NCBI GenBank assembly: GCA_038503035.1
Contig: JAVSML010025535.1
Span: forward strand, 216,212-280,211
Direction: 5' to 3'
Source: Crocodylus rhombifer
Lineage: Eukaryota > Chordata > Crocodylia > Crocodylidae
DNA: 64,000 nucleotides
The notes beneath the pieces were generated by a model. The model made no database searches. It saw only the letters and a program-made list of their open reading frames with translations, and was not told the DNA's origin. A program made the position numbers and the translations under genes. Below, piece after piece: positions 23,141 through 33,891 of the stretch; positions within the stretch are counted from its first letter, which is position 1; the number at the start of each line of letters is the position of its first letter.

Positions 23141-23759
23141 GGCTAAAAAATGTGATGGATGTCCATCCAGTGGGAAATTCTGACATTTTGAAATTTGTTT
23201 TTAAGTCCAAATGAGACTGAAAAACCTGTTTTCTGAACAACAGAAATCAAAAGGGAGAGAGATTCAGCAAGTGCAAAATAGTTTTGTTTTAGTGATGTAA
23301 AAACATTTCATTTTGAGAATGTCAGATATAATCATAAAGCTAGATATAAAACATAAAAATAGCATCTGCTATTGAAATGATAAAATCCTAAATGAAATTA
23401 TGCAGATTTTTACCTTAGCAACAGAAAAGTTTCAACATTATATACATTAAATGAGACAGTCCAAGCCATTTATTTTTCCATGCCTCCCCAGAAAATTTTG
23501 AAGTGGACATGTCACTGAATGTTTCAGTGATGACAAAAATGCACCAAAGAATAACTTTTTCAAAGAAATCTTTTCTCATTTAAAATGTTTCTATCAGCTG
23601 TGCTATGTGCTTGTATGATACCTGGCATAATGGGATTTTAATCTGGGTTAATACTTTAAAGTGCTATTCTAATACAACTAATTAATTATATCTGTACCAT
23701 GCTCTTTCTAAAGGTGAAGCTGCTTATTAGTTCATTATATGGAAAGCACCTAGTGAGCA

Positions 23760-24245
23760 GGTGCATCTGCACATGCACTTTACTGTGGAGTAGACTAATT
23801 AGATAGGCAGTAAAGCGTCACTGTCTACATGTGCACTGGTATTGGGGCACAGTAAACTAACTCCACTGTAAGATAGTACCATCAGGGACAGTACTATCTT
23901 ACAGCAGGGTAATTAACTGCAATTAAACACACATGTAAACAGTGACCCTGGGCATAAATTGCACCTGGTCAGCCCAGCCAGCCAGGGGCCCAGACTCCTG
24001 CCTGCAGCTTACCCACACAGCTCCATAGGTTCAGTGCCTTCATGCTCCAGCCAGCCCATCTACTGCCCCATGCTGCACACAGAGCCCAAAGCTGACCCCA
24101 TGCCCCCTGCCAGCCCAGGCCTGTTCCACCCCAGCTCATATTACTGCTGTCCCCGGCACACATGTAGACAATGCCTGGGAATAGTTTAGTTTGGCTCAAA
24201 CTCCAGAGTTTATTGCTTCATATTAATTGCATGTGTAGATGCACC
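23760..24245. mobile_element. MITE with 18-bp inverted ends and GC-rich interior
   Basis: GGTGCATCTGCACATGCA at 23760-23777 is mirrored at 24228-24245 with one mismatch in 18. The right half holds a GC-rich, CAGCCCAGCC-type block (about 23975-24160). A separate nested fold-back occupies the left half (23817-23946). No transposase frame is present. Flanks GTGAGCA and CAGTAGG do not give a clear duplication, so the superfamily is open. Confidence 0.75.
23817..23946. repeat. Nested fold-back inside the 23.8-kb MITE
   Basis: Outer arms GTCACTGTCTACATGTG (23817-23833) and the complement of 23930-23946 match at 16 of 17. Inner arms CTGTAAGATAGTAC (23866-23879) and GTACTATCTTACAG (23891-23904) are a perfect 14-bp hairpin around an 11-nt loop. 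It may be a separate MITE inserted in, or the ancestral half of, the surrounding element. Confidence 0.8.
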
Positions 24246-24359
24246 CAGTAGGTAGTAAGTACAGTACGCCATTATATGAGACAAGTCAAAACAACCTGTC
24301 TAAACAATGTTGTTTTGTATACATCAAGGTAAGTGTTTTAATGGTCTGTTGACTCTATT

Positions 24360-24940
24360 AAAAGTTTATTAGCCATGAAAATTCACCTAACAGGAGGGAA
24401 CGGTCGTAAGTGCTCTTAAGGCTGAAAGAGGGCGGTGGGCGCCACAAGCATTAAAACATATTAAACAGCATGAGCCCAAGGGCCCTCTGGAGTTTCCTTC
24501 AAGTGTATTACTTTTAAATTAGAGATGGGAAATTTTCCCTGTTGAAGCTGGACAGAAAACAGCTGTGCTCATTAAAAGCGGAGGAACCGCTAAGTAGTTA
24601 TATAATCAACTCTATGTAATTAACAGAGAATGATAATAGTGGATCTAATGCAGAGCTGGAAGTTGTTCGCTGTGCAGAATGTTAAGAGCTTTGCAGTCAA
24701 CTGCCCCTTATTTCCGCCCCTTGTTCTACTGCATTGTCGGCTGTCGATCCAAACGCTGTTGTTCTATAGACAAGCCTTGCAACTTGAGGAAATGGCCTTC
24801 AAGCCCATTCAGTAAGAGCACTTTGCTCAGAAGGGCTGCTCCCCTCAGCATTTTCTCACCAATGAGACACAGGAGCAATTATGGGTTCTGTTTTTAAAGG
24901 CACTAAGGCTTCTTCCCCTGACATGAAGAATATTTTTTTT
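24360..24940. other. Candidate conserved non-coding element
   Basis: Repeat-free, moderately GC, with retained CpGs (ACGGTCGTAAG, GGCGGTGGGCGCCACAAG, GCGGAGGAACCGC, GTCGGCTGTCGATCC). No sustained open frame with splice sites is visible. A regulatory element or an unrecognised non-coding exon is possible. Confidence 0.3.
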
Positions 24941-24944
24941 CCCT

Positions 24945-26175
24945 AATGACTCCATCTGTAAGCAGAAATCTGGGGTCAGAGGCTCAGAGCAACCCATGCT
25001 ACTTATTAAAGTTGCCCGCTCCTACAATTCATTTCGGTTGCACCAGAGGAAGAAAATGATTATGGAAGGAAGCAGGCTTGCTCTGGAAATGTCAATAGGT
25101 AACACCATTCTGGAAGGGTTAGAGGACAGCGATTCTGATTTCTTGGATCAACTGTATTGAATGACTCACCTCTACATATCAAGATAAATTCTAGCATCCT
25201 CAAGGCAACTACCACAGTTATCCAAATAACTATGCTCACGTAGGAAAACAGGGCAGCTAACATTCACGCTGAACACCAAGAGGTACCTTCCAGGCATGAA
25301 TTCTAAGTACTCAGCCATACGGAAGGAAAACCTGGGCAACTTAAAGGAGACTTGAAAAGGGCCCAATCATGTTTTACGCTTTCTGTGTACTGAATATCAA
25401 GCAGGGGGCCAAAGTAAGTGAGAAACCAAAGTAAAGTATTACAAAGAACAGTTCTCAGACAGACAGACATCTCCAACGGCTTGATTAGTTGCACCAGGTG
25501 GCCCATGTAAGCACTACACATATTCCTCAGAATGGAGGACTTGCAGATGGTCTTTTGCCGGTGGACAGATCAAGAGATTCATGCTGGAGGACTGGGCTGC
25601 ACCAGAGAGAGATGAAAGTAAAGAAAGAAAAGACGTTTCAGAAGGCCTCACACACCATTAATGCTTCCACTTCACCCTTTAGTGCTGCATCCTGCATCCA
25701 AAACTGGACTTTATAGCCACGTGTAATTCTGCACAACATAACTCTCTCAACTGTTTTGCTGCCTACATCCTTATCTTATAAAACACACAGATGCCTATGT
25801 CACAAGACACTAAGGTGTGCCTGCTAATATAAGCACAGAAACTGCATAGAGAGAGGGCCCTAGGAGCCACCCAGAAACCCCACAGGTGCAGGAGAAGGAA
25901 CGTCTGCAGAGAAGAACTGCTCAGAGACGCTGTGGCCACCTGATGCACTGCTTACAGAATTAATAGGGCTCCAGGAGCTAATCGGGCACCCTGGGCTACA
26001 AGGCACTTAATGCTCAGGGAAAAGTTTGCCTCTTTTAAAGAGACAGACTTTACTCTGTACTGTTTGTATTATGTTAAAGCCCAGGGGCTCATATTTTGGT
26101 GGTTGTTTGTACTCCAGTGGACCGGGCTGAGGCTGTTGGGGAGGAGGAGCCCTCACTGGGGCACACTACAGTATA
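24945..26175. other. Unassigned unique sequence
   Basis: No gene or clear repeat. The GC-richer end from about 25970 (TAGGGCTCCAGGAGCTAATC) may be the start of another MITE, but no matching inverse end was found. Confidence 0.35.
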
Positions 26176-26176
26176 G

Positions 26177-26258
26177 AGCCCCACCGCCAGAGAGGGGACA
26201 GCAGCAGGGCTGCAGAGAGCCCCGGCGCTGGAGAGGGCACAGCAGCAGGTGCCTAATG
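26177..26258. repeat. Two-copy 41-bp tandem repeat
   Basis: Two imperfect 41-bp units begin AGCCCC at 26177 and 26218 and share GAGAGGGxACAGCAGCAGG. The block is GC-rich with CpGs in an otherwise AT-rich area. Confidence 0.75.
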
Positions 26259-26261
26259 ATG

Positions 26262-27550
26262 GCAGAGGCTTAGTAACGACAGGAAGCCAAACTAGATGGT
26301 ACAATGTTTAATTACCACCTGTGAGGTATGGGAGATGGAAAAGGGGAGGTTTTGGAGCCACGCATGCAGCCCAAAAGGCTTGGGGTGTCCCATGAGTCAC
26401 CTACCAAGGGCGGGGCACATCAAGGGGTTCAATAACCCGCAGCATTTAGGGGGGTCCATCAGGATCATGACTGAGGGATAAATGGAGGGCAGCCTCCCTA
26501 TTTATTACTTTTACCAGCAAAATGTGGCAGGTGAGATTAGAAGGTGCCCGTAGGGCAGAGCTGGTATGCTGATGGAGCCTTAGGGACATCATGGCCATCC
26601 CTGGAGACTGTGCATCATGACAGCCTACATGGGGTCAAATGCTTGGGCAACAAGCATTATGCCATTTAAATAATGAGTTTTGTATTAGTTGGAGCTTATT
26701 ACAGTGAATCAAGTGCATAAACAAATAAAAAAAAGATGTAATTTTTTCAGTACTTAACACTTGGACAAAACAGTACATAAAACTTTTTCCCCTGCAATTC
26801 TGTACTTTTTAACCAGCTTGTCTCATAAAGAGGTCACATGGAAAACAATAGGAGACATTCCCCTGATTTGCCTAATGACATGATATCTTTGCATCTACCA
26901 GTAGCAAGGACTCCATGAAAACTGAAATGCTGCAGATTCATTTTCATATGGGTCAAGGCCGTTACTAGAAGGGAATGTTGCGGGAAGGGAAAAAAAATTC
27001 TTCAGAGCATTTCAGCTGCCACACCTCTGTATCGTTTTTGTTCAGCTTTATCAAGCTGCTCTTCATGTAAGGAGCTGATCTCAGAAATTAAAAAGCCAGG
27101 AAACAATGTTGATTACAGGACATATAAAGGAGACTCAGGTTTGAGAGTAATCCCCAGATTTCCAGGACTGCAAGTGGTCACTAACAGCAAACAACAGAAC
27201 CCCCCAAACAGGAACAAATTAAATGTAAAATGCTAGTGACTGCACCTGCAAATATCTTCTCTCTGCCCATTATCAGACAAATAATTTACACCAGGACCAT
27301 GTCTGGAAGTTCTTGAGATTTAAAACCACCAAACACACAAGCATTTCTGACCCATTTAACTACAAATGCACCAGAGGCATCTCTCTCTCCCTTTTGTTTT
27401 GTCAAATAGGTCTCAGGTTGCTTCACATGGTCTTATACAAAGGAGTTCTACTGGCTGCACACATTTCCAGATTTAGCATTTTGCTTTCTGAAAAGCAAAC
27501 AGTCAGTTGAGCCAAAGCTGTCTAATCTGTTCCTTAGAGTCATAAAATAT
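26262..27550. other. Unassigned unique sequence
   Basis: No gene seen. The part at 26990-27190 is repeat-free and could be a conserved element (TTTGTTCAGCTTTATCAAGC). Confidence 0.35.
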
Positions 27551-27557
27551 TTGGAAT

Positions 27558-27665
27558 CTCACTTTTGTGGCACAAACACCGACTAGGTGGCAGAGTCAGG
27601 AACGGAGCCAGGTGTCCAACTTCCTGTCGCTGTTCCTAACCACTAGATGACACTACTTCCCTATA
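27558..27665 (-). mobile_element. MIR-type SINE, 5' half
   Basis: On the plus strand, GTGGCAGAGTCAGGAACGGA, GCCAGGTGTCCAACTTCCTG and CTAACCACTAGATGACACTA are the reverse complement of the tRNA-derived head of MIR, including the A-box region. Confidence 0.75.
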
Positions 27666-27669
27666 GAAG

Positions 27670-30110
27670 GGGCTACGTTTCTCATCAACTTCAGCTGGGG
27701 CTTTGGATGCTCAGCACTTCTGAATATCATGCCCCCAACCTTCTGACACAGATGTACAATGATTAACGGGCTACAAACTAAAAAGCTTAGCAATGTCTTA
27801 GCAATTGTTTGACATAATATCTTTCCTTCTCTGCTCCTGTCAAAACCAGTGTTCCTAAGTCATCTCACCAATTTACATGGTCATCATCCATCTCCAAAAC
27901 AAACTAGTCAAATAAAATCTGGCCAGACATAATTTTCTGATGGGTTTGAGTATATCACCTCTAAGAAACTTATACTACTCCATTTCCAGAAATTGTGATG
28001 TGCTTTCCATCTTTGGTATAGATATACCCATAGATTTTCATGATATTCAGAGTGGCCTTACTCTAGATTTATGGTGCAAGTCTCTCGATGTTTAAGGCGT
28101 TCCAGTGAGACACAAACCAGCAAAGCCGTAGTGGTAAGTACTGTATCACCAAATCCTTAACCAATACAGCCACTGTCATTCCACTAGTTACCAATGTGGC
28201 CAGCCCTAGGGCTCAGTACAGACATGCAGGGGCATAAGGGGGAGGTTAAATCAGTTCAAAATAGCCACGCAATATCAGGTAAGTGGGGATGGGGGAAGCT
28301 AGCGGTGGATGGGGGGAGGCAAGCAGGTTGTGGGGTGGGGGGTCTGAAACAATTTGTTGGAATGCCTGGATGGAAAATGATTGATATGTTTTGTTCTGAT
28401 AAGATACAGGTTCATTGCAACCTTAAAATAACACCATATAATCAAATCACTGATTTTTATGAGACTTCCTTGCATTCATTTCCATTCAAGCCAAGCATAT
28501 TTTCTAGAGAACATGCAAACAAAAATTTCTACCGCAACCCCTGTTATATTAGTCATGTAGTTAACCACCCTCAGTGTTAAAAGTCTGAATCTCATTTCTA
28601 GTCTAAACATATCCACTGTCAGCTTCCAGCCACTGGATCTTATTATACACGTGTCTGCCAGATTCAAGTCCTTTCTATTACCAAACTTCTGCTTCTCCAC
28701 TCCACAGCGATGGCTCTGCAGTTCAAATTCCACTTAACCAGTTTTCAAATGTACGGTGTGTGTGACCTGCTGTTTTCATGTTGTTCTAATTTTCTACCCA
28801 AAATATTATGTAGTACCTCGTCAGATGCTTTACAATTAACAGAGTATTTTATGTCAGCACTGTTTCCTTTCTCAAACTGGTAAATGCATCACAAGAAAAA
28901 AAAATAATATCCAGTTACTTTAACTTATATTTTTATAAAGCAACATTAATTGGTATCAATTATACCACTTTCTTTTCGTGTTTTATTACTTGAATCCTGT
29001 ATCAGTCATCACATTATTTTGCCAGGAGCACTGTCAGGATGATGTGTCTGTAATTGCTCTGGTCATTGTGTTTATCCTTTTTTAAATATGATCACAAAAG
29101 AAGTTGTCTTCTATGTCCCCTGGAATTTCCTGAGTTTTATATGATTTAATAAAACATTAACCATACAGAGAGATCCTAAGCCAGCTTTTTAAAATCACTT
29201 TCATGCAAGCTACCTGGACCTGCAGATCCTCTTAAATCATATTTACTTTCATATTACTGGTTCCCTCATGATTCAGTAAGCAAGAAGAGCACCGAAAGCT
29301 TTGTCCTGGGAAGATACTGAATTCATTGGACCCTTGGTGAGTGCCCAAAGAACTCTACATTGGAGTCGGGGTCCAGCTACATGGATCCAGGGAGAGGGCT
29401 GGGGCCTGCAATGTGCAATGAAAGTTACCCCAGACAAAAAACGTGTTCATTTTTAGGCCTATGCAGTCAGTCAATCAAGTCCGTGTTGTAGGCACACCAA
29501 TACAGTTCAACCCTTTACAACTATCTCTGTCGATTACTTCCTATCTATTTAGTGATGAGGATTAGACAAACAGTTTATTTGGATTTCAAAAATAAAACTG
29601 AAGCTTGTGTATTATTTTGCACTTCAGAATCTCCTTATTTTCTCAAGAGATCTTTTAATTGCCTCTTGAAGGACACAGATACTGGTGTTTAGTCTTCTTG
29701 CTCAGTTTCCCTCTCCTTCCCCTTGCTATTTTCACACGCAATTGAACAGAGTTATAGCAAAATGAAATTTATTATGCCTGAGACACTGTGGGTAATCAGC
29801 ATAATGCAGTGTCTGCTAATCCCTGGTTACCCAATTCATTTTTTACTGTTTACTCGGCTTTTGGTCTACATTGTTTGGAGCTCAGAATATGGATTTTCTT
29901 CATTGAGAACAGCCGTCCAACTGGAAAATGTATGAAACACTTTGCATACCATATGCAGAATATAGTGGCACAGCTCTTGATAAGGGGGCAATCAATCAAG
30001 GGGCCCTAATTCTCAAGGCTCTCACCACTCTTGCTGATTTCTTGCGGTATTCTATGTAATAAAGGAGCATGTGTGTGGTATTGCATAGACACATCCAGAA
30101 ATACCTTTGT
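27670..30110. other. Unassigned, mostly unique sequence
   Basis: No gene recognised. At 28204-28215 the perfect 12-bp palindrome AGCCCTAGGGCT precedes a G-rich run ending in a donor-like CAG/GTAAGT (28277); this may be the end of a MITE rather than an exon. Confidence 0.35.
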
Positions 30111-30129
30111 GATGGCAGCAATTATTTAT

Positions 30130-30235
30130 ATTACAGTCATGTCTGCAGACTCCTGCTAAGTTCTGGGCCACCTTTGTGCTGCGTGTTGTGCATACAGAGT
30201 AAGAGGCAGCTCCAGCCCCAAAACCTCAGTCCTGC
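30130..30235 (+). mobile_element. MIR/CORE-SINE tail fragment
   Basis: GGGCCACCTTTGTGCTGCGTG, GCATACAGAGTAAGAGGCAG and CCAGCCCCAAAACCT follow the order of the abundant tail segment of sauropsid MIR-like repeats. The family name is from memory and tentative. Confidence 0.5.
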
Positions 30236-30239
30236 AAAG

Positions 30240-32335
30240 ACTCGCACCTTCCTACAGTCTGAGTCCCCCAGACTTACGCACCTTCTCGGCCCGTCTTAAA
30301 ACGGATCATCCGAATCAATACCATAAGATGCTTAGAAACTGCCTTGAAGCAATTAGGAAATGGGTCATTTGGCACTTTGAAAAATGGTGCTGTTATTATT
30401 TAACATAGACATTGCAGTAGTCTAGCAAGTTATGGTCTCCATGGGCTAGACACTGTCAAATAGTCAGTGCCTGGCCCTAAAAGACAAGATCATCAGGTAG
30501 ATAAGACAAGGCATCAGGCCCTCTTCGAAGATTATTAGAGTGCCCGTAACATAGGCATGCACAGTTGAAAATCCCTGTGGGAATGCCACAACACATGTTA
30601 ACTCTGCATTAGCTTCCAAAGGTAGAGCCGCAAGTGCAACATAAGACAGCAAACAAAATTCAGCACGTGTGCTCCAATTTTCTCATGTCAAGGCATCTGC
30701 TGTCATTTGAGCTAGGAAACATCTAGCCCAAATTATTGTTGATTTGTACCAGACAGGGTATCAAGTAATATAAACAACCCATTCAGTCATCTGAAAAATC
30801 TACACCAAATTAAAACCGGCTTTTCTCCTGTCCTCTTACACACATCTGACTGCAGCAGCTGACAGAGAGCGCTGGGTACTACGTGACCGGGTGGGGAGGG
30901 GGAGGTGGGAGGAAATATGACATTATTTTTAGGAGACAAATAACAAATTACATTGAAATATTTTATAAAACGTATCTTCTTGGAAGTACTCAGCCTCGTA
31001 CTTTTTAATAGATATTTTCATCTGGTTTCGTTTCACCTTTACATGGCATGTCACTGTTTTGAATGATGCTCTGCTTCATAGCCTGGATTTCTCCCGTATA
31101 TAGAAATGCCTAATTCCAGCATGAAGAACAAAGGGACAAACGGGATTCCCTTCGCTACCTTCTAAAGCAGTGCTGGATCTCTGCTACTTCTAATGAAACA
31201 CCAGGTCATGGTTTCCTTTCTAAAACCTTGGATTGAAATCAGGATTTTCACAAGGACTTATGGAAGCTAGGCACTGCAAATTCATTGGCTTTCAATGAAA
31301 TTTGGTTGCCTACCTCCAGGTTTATAAAAGATACTGCATTAGCAAGTCAAGAACCTCCTCCTATCACAGTTCACCCATTTCCAGTATGGGTGAAATGCAG
31401 TCCTTCATAACAGAGATAGTAAGTTTAAGTTCATTGATGTTTGTGCAATGTTTTGCTACTACAGTAATAAGAGACCATAGACATGCCTAGAGGTAAGTTG
31501 TGTTCCACGCTCTGTAGATAGGATAGCCTCACGTGCCTTTACAATACTATGTAGCCTTCCAGAAGGAGCACAAATAAAATTAAGCAGACATGTTCAAATG
31601 TGCCCATTATTTTCATAAGTAACAACACACAGATTATTGCAACAGAAACATATACTGAGAGACACACTTTGGAAATGAAATATTAGCTGCATATTTGGGG
31701 GGAAATAAATAACTTTCAGAACTCCATTCAGGCTGAATTCCCTATGAGCTAAATTGGATCTTGTCAGTGCAAGAGATAAAAATCGACCAGTCCCATATCT
31801 TTAATCTATGATTTAATAAGCCCATTTTCCCCCTAGGGATAAGCAGGCCTGATTATATTTTAGCAGTTTGTGGGGAATTTTTTTTTTCAGTTCATAACAT
31901 CTTCCGTTCTTTATTGAACCAAAAGAGAAATAATTCAATGTAGTTTAATGACCTTGCCATCTACGGAGGCATAACTCTGACAAACAGGATGCAGCCTGTA
32001 TCTAAATAGTTTGCCAGGCCTTGAGTTATCTAGTACTGACATTATTGCAATATTTGGTTTCATTCATCAACAATGTAAGAAAAGCTTGCTTTTTTTTCCC
32101 CTGCAAAAGCAGAAAACTTGTAAGAGAGAATCAGCAAATTAGTGGCAACTGAATTCAATGGAGAGCAAGGGCCAGGAATTCCTGCTAAAACTGCCAGTGC
32201 AATTCTGAGTTTAAAACATGCATCTTCTAGCTGGTCAGACTATTTATGTTGAAAACATGCTAACTGGTAAAAGTAATTGGTTCACAAACTTGTTAATTTT
32301 GACAAAGATCCATTACAAAAAATACAAAACAGAGA
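30240..32335. other. Unassigned unique sequence
   Basis: No gene recognised. The interval 31830-32150 is AT-rich, repeat-free and enhancer-like in texture. A CpG-containing patch GGGTACTACGTGACCGGG lies near 30873. Confidence 0.35.
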
Positions 32336-32339
32336 CTGC

Positions 32340-32886
32340 TGATAAACAAAGTTAAAACAGGTGGCAGCACCCAGCTCCTCTCATCCAGCAGGCAGATAGG
32401 GGACTCATCCACACCCCCCAGAGGGCTGTGGGGGCTGTGCCAGAGTTCAGGGAGGAGGCCTCTGGCACAGCCCCCGCACCCCCGCTGGGGGTGCTGGCAG
32501 GCCCCCCGATCTGCCTGCCCACGAGGTGCTGCTAACCGACCAGGGGCCAGCGGCAGCACCGATCTTCCCGGTGCTGGGTGTGGGCTGTGCCCAGAACTGG
32601 TCTGTCATCCAGTATGCAGATCAGGCGCTGGCCCCTGCAGCCCTCCCGGGGCCCCCAATCTGTCTGCTAGATGACAGGAGGCGGGTGATGCTGGCTGGGA
32701 CTGGCACTGAAGCCAGTAAGTCTGGCTGCGAAACTCAAAACGTTTCAAAACTTTTGAAATGTTTCATGCTCTCTTGTTTTGTTTTGAAGCTGTTTCAAAG
32801 TTTCATTTCAAGTTCGCTGTTTCGAGCTCAAAACGCAACGAAACAGCTTCGAAATGAAACGGCAGGTGAAGTTTCGCACAGCCCTA
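32340..32886. mobile_element. Second copy of the TAGGGCTGTG hAT-like family, left end missing
   Basis: The right end GAAGTTTCGCACAGCCCTA matches that of the element at 947-1607, as do the core words CCTCTCATCCAGCAGGCAGAT and CAGTAAGTCTGG...GCGAAACTCAAAACG. The left TAGGGCTGTG terminus is absent, so the copy is truncated or its left half has decayed. The core contains a strong hairpin: 32388-32445 pairs with 32460-32518 (GGCACAGCCCCC-type arms) around a 14-nt loop. Words resembling CATCCAGCAGGCAGAT recur further along the core. Confidence 0.75.
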
Positions 32887-32921
32887 ATATACAAGTTCTC
32901 TTCTATATGCATTCTCTTTCT

Positions 32922-32966
32922 ATAGATACATCTATATATATCTATCTATATCTCTATATATAAAAT
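32922..32966. repeat. TATC/TA microsatellite
   Basis: Imperfect ATAGATAC, ATCTATATATATCTATC and TCTATATATA units abut the right end of the hAT-like copy. Confidence 0.8.
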
Positions 32967-33564
32967 GTATAATAATTTTATTAAATTAATTTAAAACAAA
33001 ATATCTTCTTTTTTATGAGAACAAAGTATTTCAATTGATCTCAAAGCATTTTTTTCAAATTTAATTTTGTTCAAAATTTTGAAATGGTGTTATTGTTGTT
33101 TCATTTTAGAGTGGACAAAAGTTCCTTGGAAACAGAAAATGTAGGTCCCATCCAGCTCTAACCTACAAAGGCAGATAAGGAAATTAGAAGGATTCAGGAA
33201 AGACCCACAATAATGACTTTTTAAAAATCTTAATTTCAGTGACAGACTGGAGGAGCCAAGTTTTTATCTTACTAAAGTGAAGTTTTTAGAGTGACTTGAC
33301 CAAAACCTGTGATTAACAGAGAAAAGACACCTGGCAACCGACGCTCCTTTTTTTCTAAGAAGGGCATAACAAAGCCCAACACGTGGAAGTTAAAATTTCA
33401 CAAAGTTAAAATGGAAAAATGGGGTCTTTGCAGTAAGCTATACAGACAGTTAATTACTGAAATATCTTGCTGTGGGATGTGTTGGATCCTCTATCATGTG
33501 AAGCTTTCAAATCGTGATTTGATATCATTTTTGACAAACCTAGTGCTAAATCCACCACAAGTTA

Positions 33565-33660
33565 TTTCCCCAGGAATCCCCAGGGAAAGCAGCCCTCTTT
33601 CGCCTACATTTATACAGTGCATAGCACAATGAGATCCTAGGCCATAAGTGATGCTCCTCA
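33565..33660 (-). mobile_element. MIR/CORE-SINE tail fragment
   Basis: Plus-strand ATACAGTGCATAGCACAATG, AGATCCTAGGCCATAAGTGA and CTACTACAGTACAAATTATA is the reverse complement of the tail segment also seen at 6.9 and 30.1 kb. Confidence 0.5.
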
Positions 33661-33728
33661 ACACTACTACAGTACAAATTATATATCATCAAATGATTAA
33701 GCCTCAGAAAGCACGGTGAGATTTACGG

Positions 33729-33890
33729 GGTGCAGGCTGTCGCCATGTTGGTCTAAGGACACAGGCAGACAAGGTTCTTTGAGTGAATCTGATATCTTTT
33801 ATTAGACCAACTTAAATAGTTGGAAAAACATTTTTTTAAAAGCAAGCTTTCGGGTTTAAAAACCGTTTGTCAGGCTGAGGAAGTTTCAGC
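33729..33890 (-). repeat. Structured interspersed repeat, hammerhead-like core
   Basis: The plus strand has GTTGGTCTAA (33747-33756), a spacer with GTGAATCTGATATC, the inverse TTAGACCAAC (33802-33811), then AGTTGG and AAGCTTTCGGG. Read on the minus strand the right part is CCTGACAAACGG, a TTTTTAAACC hairpin, then CGAAAGCTTGC. Another copy in the opposite orientation lies at 59611-59760. I recall this as a widespread sauropsid repeat but cannot name the family. It encodes nothing. Confidence 0.7.
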
Positions 33891-33891
33891 A

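Noticed and set aside
31425..31500. Small exon between CTACTACAG and AGAG/GTAAGT
   Set aside because: Only 28 nt with an in-frame stop in the first codons; chance splice-site matches.
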